Shown in pieces: positions 17,962 to 25,274 of a stretch of DNA of 64,000 nt (position 1 is its first letter; each line of letters begins with the position of its first letter). Source of the stretch: Actinobacillus succinogenes 130Z. Its GTDB lineage: Bacteria > Pseudomonadota > Gammaproteobacteria > Enterobacterales > Pasteurellaceae. The stretch lies in NCBI RefSeq assembly GCF_000017245.1, contig NC_009655.1, positions 1,984,001 through 2,048,000 of the forward strand. Reading direction: 5' to 3'. A model generated the notes under the pieces. The model was not told where the DNA came from. It made no database searches and saw only the letters and a program-made list of their open reading frames with translations. Position numbers and translations under genes: made by a program.

Positions 17962-18756
17962 ATGAAAATCAGCGCTATTCGTGTTCCTTTGGTTGAACTG
18001 GATAATATCAGTGTTATTTTTGGACAAAAGATCGCCTTACAGAACATCAACTTACAGATTTTCCCCAATACGGTAATTACCATTGTCGGTCCTAACGGAG
18101 CAGGAAAATCTACCCTACTGAAGGTTCTGCTTAAACTGCAGCCGCCTACAACCGGCTCGGTCAAATACAATAAAAATCTGCGTATCGGTTACGTACCGCA
18201 AAAAATTCATCTTAATCACAGCCTGCCGCTCACCGTGCAAAAATTTTTATCCCTAAAAAAAGACGTCCGCCCTGCAGACATTAAAAATGCACTGGAGCAT
18301 TTGTCCATATCGCATTTGGCGCAAAGCGCCATGCAGAAACTTTCGGGCGGCGAAATGCAACGGGTACTACTGGCTCGCGCCATGTTAAATAAGCCGAATT
18401 TACTGGTATTGGACGAACCCACCCAAGGCGTGGATATTAACGGACAAGCGGAACTCTATCAACTTATCCATCAAGCCAGAGAAAACTTAAATTGCGCCAT
18501 ATTAATGGTCTCTCACGATCTGCATATCGTAATGGCGGACACTAACGAAGTTGTTTGTATCAACCGGCATATTTGCTGTGCGGGAACGCCCGAAACCGTA
18601 TCGAATGATCCGACATTTATCCAGCATTTCGGCGATCAATATTCCAAAAACGTAGCATTTTACACCCACCATCATAATCACCGTCATAATATGCACGGTG
18701 ATGTCTGTTGTTTGGGAAATCAATCCTGTTCGCAGCATATGACAGTGAAAAAATAA
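17962..18756 (+). CDS. znuC: Zinc ABC transporter, ATP-binding protein
   Basis: 264 residues from the ATG at 17962; an in-frame TTG at 17950 would add four residues without better support. Walker A GPNGAGKST, Q-loop VPQKIHL, signature LSGGEMQRVLLARAM, Walker B LLVLDEPTQGVD and switch His in MVSHDLHIV identify ZnuC. It energises zinc uptake with ZnuB. The last 35 residues are unusual: a His- and Cys-rich tail with THHHNHRHNMH followed by two cysteine clusters, which could bind zinc on the cytoplasmic side. znuA is not adjacent; in H. influenzae it is also elsewhere. No clear Zur box was recognised in 17770-17961. Confidence 0.94.
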   Translation: MKISAIRVPLVELDNISVIFGQKIALQNINLQIFPNTVITIVGPNGAGKSTLLKVLLKLQPPTTGSVKYNKNLRIGYVPQKIHLNHSLPLTVQKFLSLKKDVRPADIKNALEHLSISHLAQSAMQKLSGGEMQRVLLARAMLNKPNLLVLDEPTQGVDINGQAELYQLIHQARENLNCAILMVSHDLHIVMADTNEVVCINRHICCAGTPETVSNDPTFIQHFGDQYSKNVAFYTHHHNHRHNMHGDVCCLGNQSCSQHMTVKK

Positions 18757-18768
18757 TCGAGAATCAGC

Positions 18769-19554
18769 ATGTTAGAAATTCTACTTCCCGCTTGGTTAAC
18801 CGGGATTTTACTCTCTTTCATTACGGCACCGCTCGGAGCCTTCGTCGTATGGCGAAAAATGGCATATTTCGGCGATACTCTCGCCCACTCCGCCCTGCTT
18901 GGCGTAGCGTTAGGTATTTTTCTGGACATCAATCCTTATCTCGCTATTTTAATACTGACCGTCATGCTCGCCGTCGTCATGGTATGGCTGGAAAGCAACA
19001 CCCAATATTCCGTCGATACTATTCTCGGCATTATTGCCCACAGCTGCCTGTCGCTCGGTGTCGTCACCGTCGGATTGTTGCAAAACGTACGCGTAGACTT
19101 AATGGGATATTTATTCGGTGATTTGCTTGCCGTGACTTTTGAAGATCTAGGGTTTATATCCGTCGGTGTCATAACAGTACTCAGCGTGCTGATTTATTTG
19201 TGGAAACCGTTAATTTCCACCACGGTAAGTCCGGAACTGGCGCAAGTCGAAGGCATTAATATCCGCCGTATGCGCTTTATTTTAATGATTCTCACCGCCT
19301 TAACCATCGCTCTCAGCATGAAATTCGTCGGCGCATTAATTATTACTTCACTGTTAATCATTCCCGCCGCGACCGCCAGACGCTTTGCCCGCACACCGGA
19401 AATGATGGCGGGGTTCGCCGTCATCATCAGTATGCTGACGGTTTCCATGGGCTTAATTTTGTCCGCTTTTTACAACACTGCCGCCGGTCCGTCGGTGGTC
19501 ATTTGTTCAGCCGCGCTGTTCTTATTATCGCTAATCAAAAAAGAATCCTTTTAA
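18769..19554 (+). CDS. znuB: Zinc ABC transporter, permease protein
   Basis: 261 residues with seven to eight membrane segments; PLGAFVVWRKMAYFGDTLAHSALLGVALG and VDTILGIIAHSCLSLG are typical of ZnuB. It forms the zinc channel of the ZnuABC importer in the inner membrane. It starts 12 bases after znuC, so the pair is an operon. A small CGCC/GGCG hairpin at 19557-19568 follows the stop but lacks a T run. Confidence 0.95.
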   Translation: MLEILLPAWLTGILLSFITAPLGAFVVWRKMAYFGDTLAHSALLGVALGIFLDINPYLAILILTVMLAVVMVWLESNTQYSVDTILGIIAHSCLSLGVVTVGLLQNVRVDLMGYLFGDLLAVTFEDLGFISVGVITVLSVLIYLWKPLISTTVSPELAQVEGINIRRMRFILMILTALTIALSMKFVGALIITSLLIIPAATARRFARTPEMMAGFAVIISMLTVSMGLILSAFYNTAAGPSVVICSAALFLLSLIKKESF

Positions 19555-19556
19555 AT

Positions 19557-19811
19557 CGCCTGACGGCGACAAAAGTGCGGTCAAAAAACGGCGATATTTG
19601 GCCGAACAAAGTTTACCCGTCCTTACACAAAACAAAAAATAACCGGTATTTCCATACCGCATTCCGCTGTAAATCGCGCGCTTTGAGGTTACGCTTAAGC
19701 GCGTCATTCCTAACAAACCCGACAAAATCCGACCGCACTTTTATCCTGTCAATTAAGATATCCATCTATATTCTTTTACATTCAATGCCATTTAAGACGC
19801 CCTTGATAAAA
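19557..19811. other. Structured intergenic stretch between znuB and the Fur-regulated promoter
   Basis: No gene is seen here. It contains two uptake sequences in opposite orientation (about 19571 and 19732) and three small inverted repeats, including CGGTA/TACCG around 19644-19659 and CGCGCTT (19677-19683) with AAGCGCG (19697-19703). None has a T run, so none is a clear terminator. Function unknown. Confidence 0.4.
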
Positions 19812-19866
19812 TAATTGAGAATTATTTGCATTTAGTATTGACATTCTATTTGAGAACGATTATCAT
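19812..19866 (+). promoter_or_regulatory. Fur-box promoter of a short transcript
   Basis: TTGACA at 19838-19843 and TATCAT at 19861-19866 with an ideal 17-base spacer make a strong sigma-70 promoter. Two Fur-box-like sequences overlap it: one centred near 19823 (GAGAATTATTTGCATT) and one over the spacer and -10 (GAGAACGATTATCAT). Iron-bound Fur would block the promoter. Confidence 0.7.
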
Positions 19867-19871
19867 GCACT

Positions 19872-19943
19872 CCATTCAAACAATAATAGATAATCACTCC
19901 AACTTTCGGCGTTTCTCTCCCCACAAGGAAACGCCTTTTTCTT
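19872..19943 (+). ncRNA. Candidate Fur-repressed small RNA, about 70 nt
   Basis: The strong promoter at 19838-19866 predicts a start near 19872. The transcript would end at a textbook terminator: GGCGTTTC (19908-19915) pairs with GAAACGCC (19928-19935) and five T follow. The roughly 36 bases before the hairpin are A/U-rich and unpaired (two ACTCC motifs), as in seed regions of RyhB/HrrF-type RNAs. No convincing reading frame fits between promoter and terminator. Tandem Fur boxes with a short terminated transcript is the pattern of iron-sparing sRNAs. I cannot tell whether it is a homologue of Haemophilus HrrF. Confidence 0.6.
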
Positions 19944-19995
19944 ATTTAAAATTTAACGGATCCGCTTTAAGTCTTTTCATTTCCTCAATATTCAC

Positions 19996-20001
19996 TATAA
20001 T
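19996..20001 (+). promoter_or_regulatory. Possible -10 element of tyrS
   Basis: A perfect TATAAT lies 37 bases before the tyrS ATG; the -35 region is T-rich and poorly defined. It gives tyrS a promoter separate from the upstream short transcript. Confidence 0.4.
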
Positions 20002-20038
20002 AACCTCCTAATTATTTTTAACTTCATTAGGAAAACAC

Positions 20039-21226
20039 ATGACCGATTTGAATACCGTTCTCGCGGAACTAAAGCGCGGCGTTGATGAGATTTTGTCCGA
20101 AGCGGATTTAATTGAAAAATTAAAAGAAAACCGTCCGTTAAAAGTGAAACTCGGGGCCGACCCTACCGCACCGGATATTCATCTTGGTCACACCGTCGTA
20201 TTAAACAAATTACGTCAGTTCCAGAACTTCGGTCACGAAGTGATTTTCCTTATCGGCGACTTCACCGGTATGGTAGGCGACCCGTCCGGTAAAAACACCA
20301 CCCGCCCGCCGCTCAGTCGCGAAGACGTATTGCGCAATGCCGAAACCTATAAACAACAGATTTTCAAAATCTTAGACCCGCAAAAAACCCGAATTGTCTT
20401 CAACTCCGAATGGTTGGGTCAATTAGGCACGGAAGGGATGATTCGCTTGACATCCAACTATACCGTTGCCCGTATGCTGGAACGTGACGATTTCAAAAAA
20501 CGCTTTACTAATCAGCAACCTATCGCTATCCACGAATTTATTTATCCGTTACTGCAAGGTTACGATTCCGTAGCTTTGGAGGCGGACGTCGAACTGGGCG
20601 GTACCGACCAAAAATTTAACTTACTTGTCGGACGCGAACTGCAAAAATCCGCCGGTAAAAAACCGCAGGTCGCCATCACATTACCGTTGCTGGTCGGCTT
20701 AGACGGCGAGAAAAAAATGTCTAAATCCTTAGGCAACTACATCGGTGTCACAGACGCGCCAAACGAGATGTTCGGTAAAGTCATGTCTATTTCCGACGAT
20801 TTAATGTGGGATTGGTATAATCTGCTGTCCTTCCGCCCGTTAAGTGAAATCAACCAGTTAAAAGCGGATGTACAAGCCGGCAAAAATCCGCGCGATGTAA
20901 AAATCTTACTGGCGAAAGAATTAATCGCCCGATTCCATGATCAAGCGGCGGCAGAGGCGGCGGAACAGGAATTTATCAACCGTTTCCAAAAAGGCGCAAT
21001 GCCGGACGAAATGCCGGAATTCACCTTTGAAGGCGAAATCGGTTTAGCCACCCTATTAAAAGAAGCCGGTCTTGTCACCTCCACCTCCGAAGCCATTCGT
21101 TCCGCGCAACAAGGCGGCGTGAAAATCGACGGTGAAAAAGTGGAAGACGTTCGTCAGAATGCACAGCAAGGCACCTTCGTTTATCAGGTCGGTAAACGAA
21201 AATTTGCCCGCATTACTGTAAAATAA
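20039..21226 (+). CDS. tyrS: Tyrosine--tRNA ligase (TyrZ/TyrS type 2)
   Basis: 395 residues. Class I signature HLGH at residues 48-51 and KMSKS in EKKMSKSLGNYIGV, plus the GDFTGMVGDPSGK, GYDSVALEADVELGGTDQKFN stretches, and a C-terminal S4 RNA-binding domain (about 335-395). This matches the shorter TyrRS form of Haemophilus and Pasteurella rather than the 424-residue E. coli type. It charges tRNA-Tyr. The ribosome site is AGGAAA. The next gene, scrK, lies behind an inverted-uptake-sequence terminator. Confidence 0.96.
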   Translation: MTDLNTVLAELKRGVDEILSEADLIEKLKENRPLKVKLGADPTAPDIHLGHTVVLNKLRQFQNFGHEVIFLIGDFTGMVGDPSGKNTTRPPLSREDVLRNAETYKQQIFKILDPQKTRIVFNSEWLGQLGTEGMIRLTSNYTVARMLERDDFKKRFTNQQPIAIHEFIYPLLQGYDSVALEADVELGGTDQKFNLLVGRELQKSAGKKPQVAITLPLLVGLDGEKKMSKSLGNYIGVTDAPNEMFGKVMSISDDLMWDWYNLLSFRPLSEINQLKADVQAGKNPRDVKILLAKELIARFHDQAAAEAAEQEFINRFQKGAMPDEMPEFTFEGEIGLATLLKEAGLVTSTSEAIRSAQQGGVKIDGEKVEDVRQNAQQGTFVYQVGKRKFARITVK

Positions 21227-21236
21227 AACAAAATTC

Positions 21237-21284
21237 GACCGCACTTTCTCCCTAAAATATGAAAAGTGCGGTCATTTTTTTATC
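21237..21284 (+). terminator. Terminator of tyrS from inverted uptake sequences
   Basis: GACCGCACTTT near 21237-21247 faces AAAGTGCGGTC near 21263-21274, followed by seven T. Confidence 0.8.
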
Positions 21285-21303
21285 TGTTTTTAGGGGAATA
21301 TTT

Positions 21304-22233
21304 ATGGCTAACAAAATCTGGGTTCTTGGCGACGCGGTGGTGGATTTAATCCCTGACGGTGAGCGACATTATTTAAAATGCGCGGGCGGTGCGCCCGCCA
21401 ATGTCGCCGTAGGTGTGGCTCGCTTAGGCGTGCCGAGTGCATTTATCGGCCGAGTGGGGAAAGATCCCCTTGGTGAATTCATGCAACAAACGCTGAAGGC
21501 AGAAAACGTAAATACGGATTTTATGTACCTCGATCCCGACCATCGCACCTCAACGGTCGTGGTCGGCTTGGATAACGGCGAACGCAGTTTTACCTTTATG
21601 GTGAATCCGAGTGCGGATCAGTTTTTAACGGATTCCGATTTGCCGCCGTTTCAAGCCGGTGAATGGCTGCATTGCTGTTCTATCGCGTTGATTAACGAAC
21701 CGACCCGCACGGCAACTTTTGCCGCGATGAAAAATATCAAAGCGGCGGGCGGAAAAGTTTCCTTCGATCCGAATCTGCGCGAAAGCTTGTGGCAATCGCA
21801 GGCGGAAATGATCGATGTGGTCATGCAAGCCGTCGCGCTCGCCGATGTGCTGAAATTCTCCGAAGAAGAATTAACGCTGCTCACCCGCACCGACAGCCTT
21901 GAAAAATCTTTCGAAAAACTGACCGCACTTTATCCGGAAAAACTGATCATCGTGACAATGGGTAAAGACGGTGCCTTGTTCCATTTAAACGGTCAGCGTG
22001 AAATTGTGAGCGGAAAAGCCCTAAAACCGATGGATACCACCGGTGCCGGCGACGCCTTTGTGGGCGGCCTGCTGGCAGGACTGGCATTACGTCCGGACTG
22101 GCAAACAAATACGGAAAAACTTAAAACCATCATCCGCCAGGCCAACGCCTGCGGCGCATTAGCCTGTACGGCGAAAGGCGCCATGTCCGCCTTGCCGAAT
22201 CAGCGGCAACTGGCCGAATTTTTGACGGATTAA
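21304..22233 (+). CDS. scrK: Fructokinase
   Basis: 309 residues from the ATG at 21304, which has an AGGGGA ribosome site; an in-frame upstream extension would read through the tyrS terminator. PfkB-family sugar kinase close to enterobacterial CscK/ScrK: VWVLGDAVVDL-like start, GGAPANVAVGVARLG, RSFTFMVNPSAD, and the ATP/catalytic motif DTTGAGDAFVGGLLAG with the catalytic Asp. It phosphorylates the free fructose released when sucrose-6-phosphate is hydrolysed, which matches its neighbour scrB. No sucrose PTS gene is here. An in-frame uptake sequence encodes LTAL near the middle. Confidence 0.92.
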   Translation: MANKIWVLGDAVVDLIPDGERHYLKCAGGAPANVAVGVARLGVPSAFIGRVGKDPLGEFMQQTLKAENVNTDFMYLDPDHRTSTVVVGLDNGERSFTFMVNPSADQFLTDSDLPPFQAGEWLHCCSIALINEPTRTATFAAMKNIKAAGGKVSFDPNLRESLWQSQAEMIDVVMQAVALADVLKFSEEELTLLTRTDSLEKSFEKLTALYPEKLIIVTMGKDGALFHLNGQREIVSGKALKPMDTTGAGDAFVGGLLAGLALRPDWQTNTEKLKTIIRQANACGALACTAKGAMSALPNQRQLAEFLTD

Positions 22234-22239
22234 TTCCCG

Positions 22240-22266
22240 GACGGGCTTGTCGAGCCTGTCTTTTTA
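22240..22266 (+). terminator. Rho-independent terminator between scrK and scrB
   Basis: GACGGGCT (22240-22247) pairs over all eight positions (one G-U) with AGCCTGTC (22253-22260) around five bases; TTTTT follows at once. It would separate scrK from scrB. Confidence 0.75.
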
Positions 22267-22280
22267 CGTGCGATATTTAG

Positions 22281-22300
22281 CGGGCCGACAGCCCGAAGGG
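22281..22300 (+). promoter_or_regulatory. Hairpin abutting the scrB ribosome site
   Basis: CGGGC (22281-22285) pairs with GCCCG (22291-22295). The 3' arm touches GAAGGG, the ribosome site of scrB, so folding could limit access. Short stem; regulatory role is inference. Confidence 0.35.
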
Positions 22301-22306
22301 TTATTT

Positions 22307-23755
22307 ATGATAATTTTCAATAACGGCAAATACAAATCCTTACATGCGGCGCAAGCCGGTGAACTGGAAAGCATAAAAAATACGGTGGAAAACGACCGGA
22401 ATTTTCGCCCTGTTTATCACCTTGCCGCCCCGACCGGCTTATTAAACGATCCCAACGGTTTAATCTGGGACGGCGAAAAATATCATGTATTTTACCAATG
22501 GTTTCCTTTCGGTGCCTTACACGGCATGAAGCATTGGAAGCATTACACCACGACGGATTTTATTCATTACCGCCAAGCACAGGATCTTATTCCCGACGAA
22601 TTGTTCGAAAGCCACGGTTGTTATTCCGGCGGCGCACTGTTGGCCGGTGATAAAATCGCCTGTTTTTATACCGGCAACACGCGTCGCCCAAGCGATAATC
22701 AACGTGTGCCGTTTCAGAATTTAGCCCTTTTCGACAAAGCGGGAAATTTACTCGGGAAACGTCCTTTACTGAAAAATTCGCCCGCAGGTTACACCGAACA
22801 TTTTCGCGATCCGAAACCGTTTTTTGCATCTGATGGAAAAATTCGCTTTATTTGCGGCGCACAACGGGAAAATATGAGCGGCACCGCCCTGCTGTTTGAA
22901 ATGGAGAATCTTGAGGACAAGCCGCAATTATTGGGTGAACTGCAACTGCCCGCCTTCAATAATCAAAATGTATTTATGTGGGAATGTCCCGATTTATTGA
23001 AAATCGACAATCGCGATCTGTTTATTTGGTCGCCGCAAGGCAAAATCCGCGAATCCTATCGGTTTCAGAATAATTACCATGCTGCCTATGCTTTGGGGCG
23101 ACTGGACGGTTTAACTTTCCAAGCCGAACGGATTGCGGAATTGGATCAAGGTTTTGACTTTTATGCGCCGCAAACCTTTGCCAATACGGCGGCTCGTACA
23201 ATCTTACTGGCGTGGATCGGCTTGCCGGATTTAACTTATCCGACGGATAAATACAAATGGCATTCCATGATTACTTTGCCGCGGGAACTTCGGGTAGAAA
23301 ATAACCGCTTATATCAACAACCGGTACGGGAAATTTATCAAAATCTGACCGCACTTGAATCTGTCAGCCTGACGGGCAAAGCGGAAATTCACAATCTGGA
23401 TCGCGCATATCTGAAATTTAATGCGGAAAATCAGCCGTTTCGTCTGAATTTCTTCACTAACGCTAAACAGCAAAACCTCACTCTGTCTTACGACGGCAAC
23501 CTGCTTTGTCTTGACCGTTCGCAAACGGAGCAGACGGATGAAATGAAAAAATTCGGCGCACAACGTTATTGCGAAATCGAAAATCTTCAGCAAGTCGAGA
23601 TTTTTTTCGACCGTTCCGTATGCGAAATATTTCTGAATCGGGGCGAAAAGACGATGACTTCGCGCTTCTTTATGGAAAATCGGCAAAACGTCGTCGAAAT
23701 CGACCGCACTTTGCACATCGCAATCGGTTACCCACGCATAATTGACGTGAAATAA
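22307..23755 (+). CDS. scrB: Sucrose-6-phosphate hydrolase (GH32 invertase)
   Basis: 482 residues from the ATG at 22307 (GAAGGG ribosome site). Glycoside hydrolase family 32: the nucleophile motif LLNDPNGLIWDG, HFRDPKPFF with the transition-state Asp of the RDP motif, and the acid/base Glu in FMWECPDLL, followed by a C-terminal beta-sandwich (about 350-482). It hydrolyses sucrose-6-phosphate, or sucrose, in the cytoplasm; no signal peptide is seen. scrK lies just upstream, but no scrA transporter or scrR repressor is adjacent. Two in-frame uptake sequences occur near the 3' half. Confidence 0.92.
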   Translation: MIIFNNGKYKSLHAAQAGELESIKNTVENDRNFRPVYHLAAPTGLLNDPNGLIWDGEKYHVFYQWFPFGALHGMKHWKHYTTTDFIHYRQAQDLIPDELFESHGCYSGGALLAGDKIACFYTGNTRRPSDNQRVPFQNLALFDKAGNLLGKRPLLKNSPAGYTEHFRDPKPFFASDGKIRFICGAQRENMSGTALLFEMENLEDKPQLLGELQLPAFNNQNVFMWECPDLLKIDNRDLFIWSPQGKIRESYRFQNNYHAAYALGRLDGLTFQAERIAELDQGFDFYAPQTFANTAARTILLAWIGLPDLTYPTDKYKWHSMITLPRELRVENNRLYQQPVREIYQNLTALESVSLTGKAEIHNLDRAYLKFNAENQPFRLNFFTNAKQQNLTLSYDGNLLCLDRSQTEQTDEMKKFGAQRYCEIENLQQVEIFFDRSVCEIFLNRGEKTMTSRFFMENRQNVVEIDRTLHIAIGYPRIIDVK

Positions 23756-23835
23756 TTCCGGCTTTAACGTTGAGATTTCAAGCAAAAAAAGGTAAAGTAA
23801 CCTGCGTTATTTTTCAAACACAACAGGACAAAATT

Positions 23836-25134
23836 ATGGGTAAAAGTGTGGTAGTCCTCGGCGCTCAATGGGGCGACGAAGGCAAAGGAAAAATCGTTGA
23901 TTTATTAACCGATCGGGTCAAATATGTCGTGCGTTACCAAGGGGGTCACAATGCGGGGCACACCTTAATTATTAACGGTGAAAAAACCGTATTACGTTTG
24001 ATTCCGAGCGGTATTCTGCACAACAACGTCACTTGTTTGATCGGTAACGGCGTGGTGCTATCCCCGTCCGCTTTAATGCAGGAAATGGGTGAATTGGAAA
24101 GCCGTGGTATTAACGTACGCGAACGTCTGCTGATCTCCGAAGCCTGCCCGCTAATTATGCCTTATCACGTTGCCATGGATCACGCTCGTGAAGCCGCGCT
24201 GGGTAACAACAAAATCGGTACCACCGGTCGCGGTATCGGTCCGGCTTACGAAGATAAAGTCGCCCGCCGCGGTTTGCGCGTCAGCGATTTATTCAACAAA
24301 GAAAAATTTGCGGCGAAATTAAAAAACGTACTGGATTATTACAATTTTCAATTAGTTCAGTACTACAAAGCCGAACCTGTGGACTATCAAAAAACCTTAG
24401 ATGATGTGATGGCGATCGCCGATATTATTTTAGGTATGGTCGCCGATATCAGCACGATTTTAGATACCGCCCGTAAAAACGGCGACAACATCCTATTCGA
24501 AGGTGCACAAGGTGCCATGCTGGATATCGACCACGGAACCTATCCGTTCGTCACCAGTTCCAACACCACCGCCGGCGGTGTGGCGACCGGGGCGGGATTC
24601 GGTCCGCGCAATATCGATTATGTGCTGGGTATTATTAAAGCTTACTGTACCCGTGTGGGCGGAGGTCCGTTCACAACGGAATTATTTGATGAAACAGGGG
24701 CTGAAATCGCCCGTAAAGGTAATGAATTCGGTGCGGTAACAGGTCGTCCCCGTCGTTGCGGTTGGTTTGACGCGGTCGCCATCCGTCGTGCAATCCAAGT
24801 CAATTCGATTTCCGGTTTCTGCATGACCAAATTAGACGTATTGGACGGCTTTGACGAAGTGAAAATCTGTGTCGGCTATAAATTACCGAGCGGCGAAGTG
24901 GTGGATTACGCTCCGCTTTCCGCTAAAGACTGGGAAGGCGTAGAACCCGTGTATGAAAGCATGCCGGGCTGGAAAGAAAACACTTTTGGCGTCACCGATT
25001 ACAATAAATTGCCGGCGGCGGTTCACAATTATGTGAAACGTATCGAACAAGTCACCGGTGTGCCGGTAGCGATTCTTTCCACCGGTCCGGACCGGGTGGA
25101 AACCATGATTCTGCAAGATCCGTTTAAACAATAA
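23836..25134 (+). CDS. purA: Adenylosuccinate synthetase
   Basis: 432 residues from the ATG at 23836, which gives the conserved start VVVLGAQWGDEGKGKIVDLL with the P-loop-like GDEGKGK and catalytic Asp and His (GGHNAGHTL). Other signatures are IGTTGRGIGPAYEDK and TTAGGVATGAGFGP. It makes adenylosuccinate from IMP, aspartate and GTP, the first committed step to AMP. Upstream in-frame sequence to 23770 lacks a ribosome site. Single-gene unit with its own terminator. Confidence 0.97.
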   Translation: MGKSVVVLGAQWGDEGKGKIVDLLTDRVKYVVRYQGGHNAGHTLIINGEKTVLRLIPSGILHNNVTCLIGNGVVLSPSALMQEMGELESRGINVRERLLISEACPLIMPYHVAMDHAREAALGNNKIGTTGRGIGPAYEDKVARRGLRVSDLFNKEKFAAKLKNVLDYYNFQLVQYYKAEPVDYQKTLDDVMAIADIILGMVADISTILDTARKNGDNILFEGAQGAMLDIDHGTYPFVTSSNTTAGGVATGAGFGPRNIDYVLGIIKAYCTRVGGGPFTTELFDETGAEIARKGNEFGAVTGRPRRCGWFDAVAIRRAIQVNSISGFCMTKLDVLDGFDEVKICVGYKLPSGEVVDYAPLSAKDWEGVEPVYESMPGWKENTFGVTDYNKLPAAVHNYVKRIEQVTGVPVAILSTGPDRVETMILQDPFKQ

Positions 25135-25151
25135 TCCGATAATTTTTCTGA

Positions 25152-25177
25152 AGCTCATCAACCGATGGGCTTTTTAT
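25152..25177 (+). terminator. Rho-independent terminator of purA
   Basis: AGCTCATC (25152-25159) pairs with GATGGGCT (25164-25171, one G-U), followed by TTTT. Confidence 0.85.
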
Positions 25178-25218
25178 TATTCTGATTATCGGAACCTTCC
25201 TTAAAAACAAACAAAAAA

Positions 25219-25257
25219 ATAACCGCACTTTTGTTATAAAACTTAAGTGCGGTTATA
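25219..25257 (-). terminator. Terminator of metG from inverted uptake sequences
   Basis: ATAACCGCACTT and AAGTGCGGTTAT face each other across about 14 bases; on the minus strand this lies just after the metG stop and is followed by T-rich sequence. Confidence 0.75.
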
Positions 25258-25274
25258 AATTTCAACGTTTTAGC

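Noticed and set aside
18708..19121. A 137-residue frame overlapping the end of znuC and start of znuB
   Set aside because: It is Arg/His-rich in an alternative frame of two clear genes and has no ribosome site.
19826..20011. A 61-residue frame overlapping the Fur-box promoter
   Set aside because: It begins upstream of the promoter's start point and runs through the terminator hairpin, with no ribosome site; a noncoding transcript explains the region better.
19944..20038. Possible T-box or other leader riboswitch for tyrS
   Set aside because: T-boxes belong to Gram-positive bacteria and no T-box motif is visible; only a -10 element is supported.
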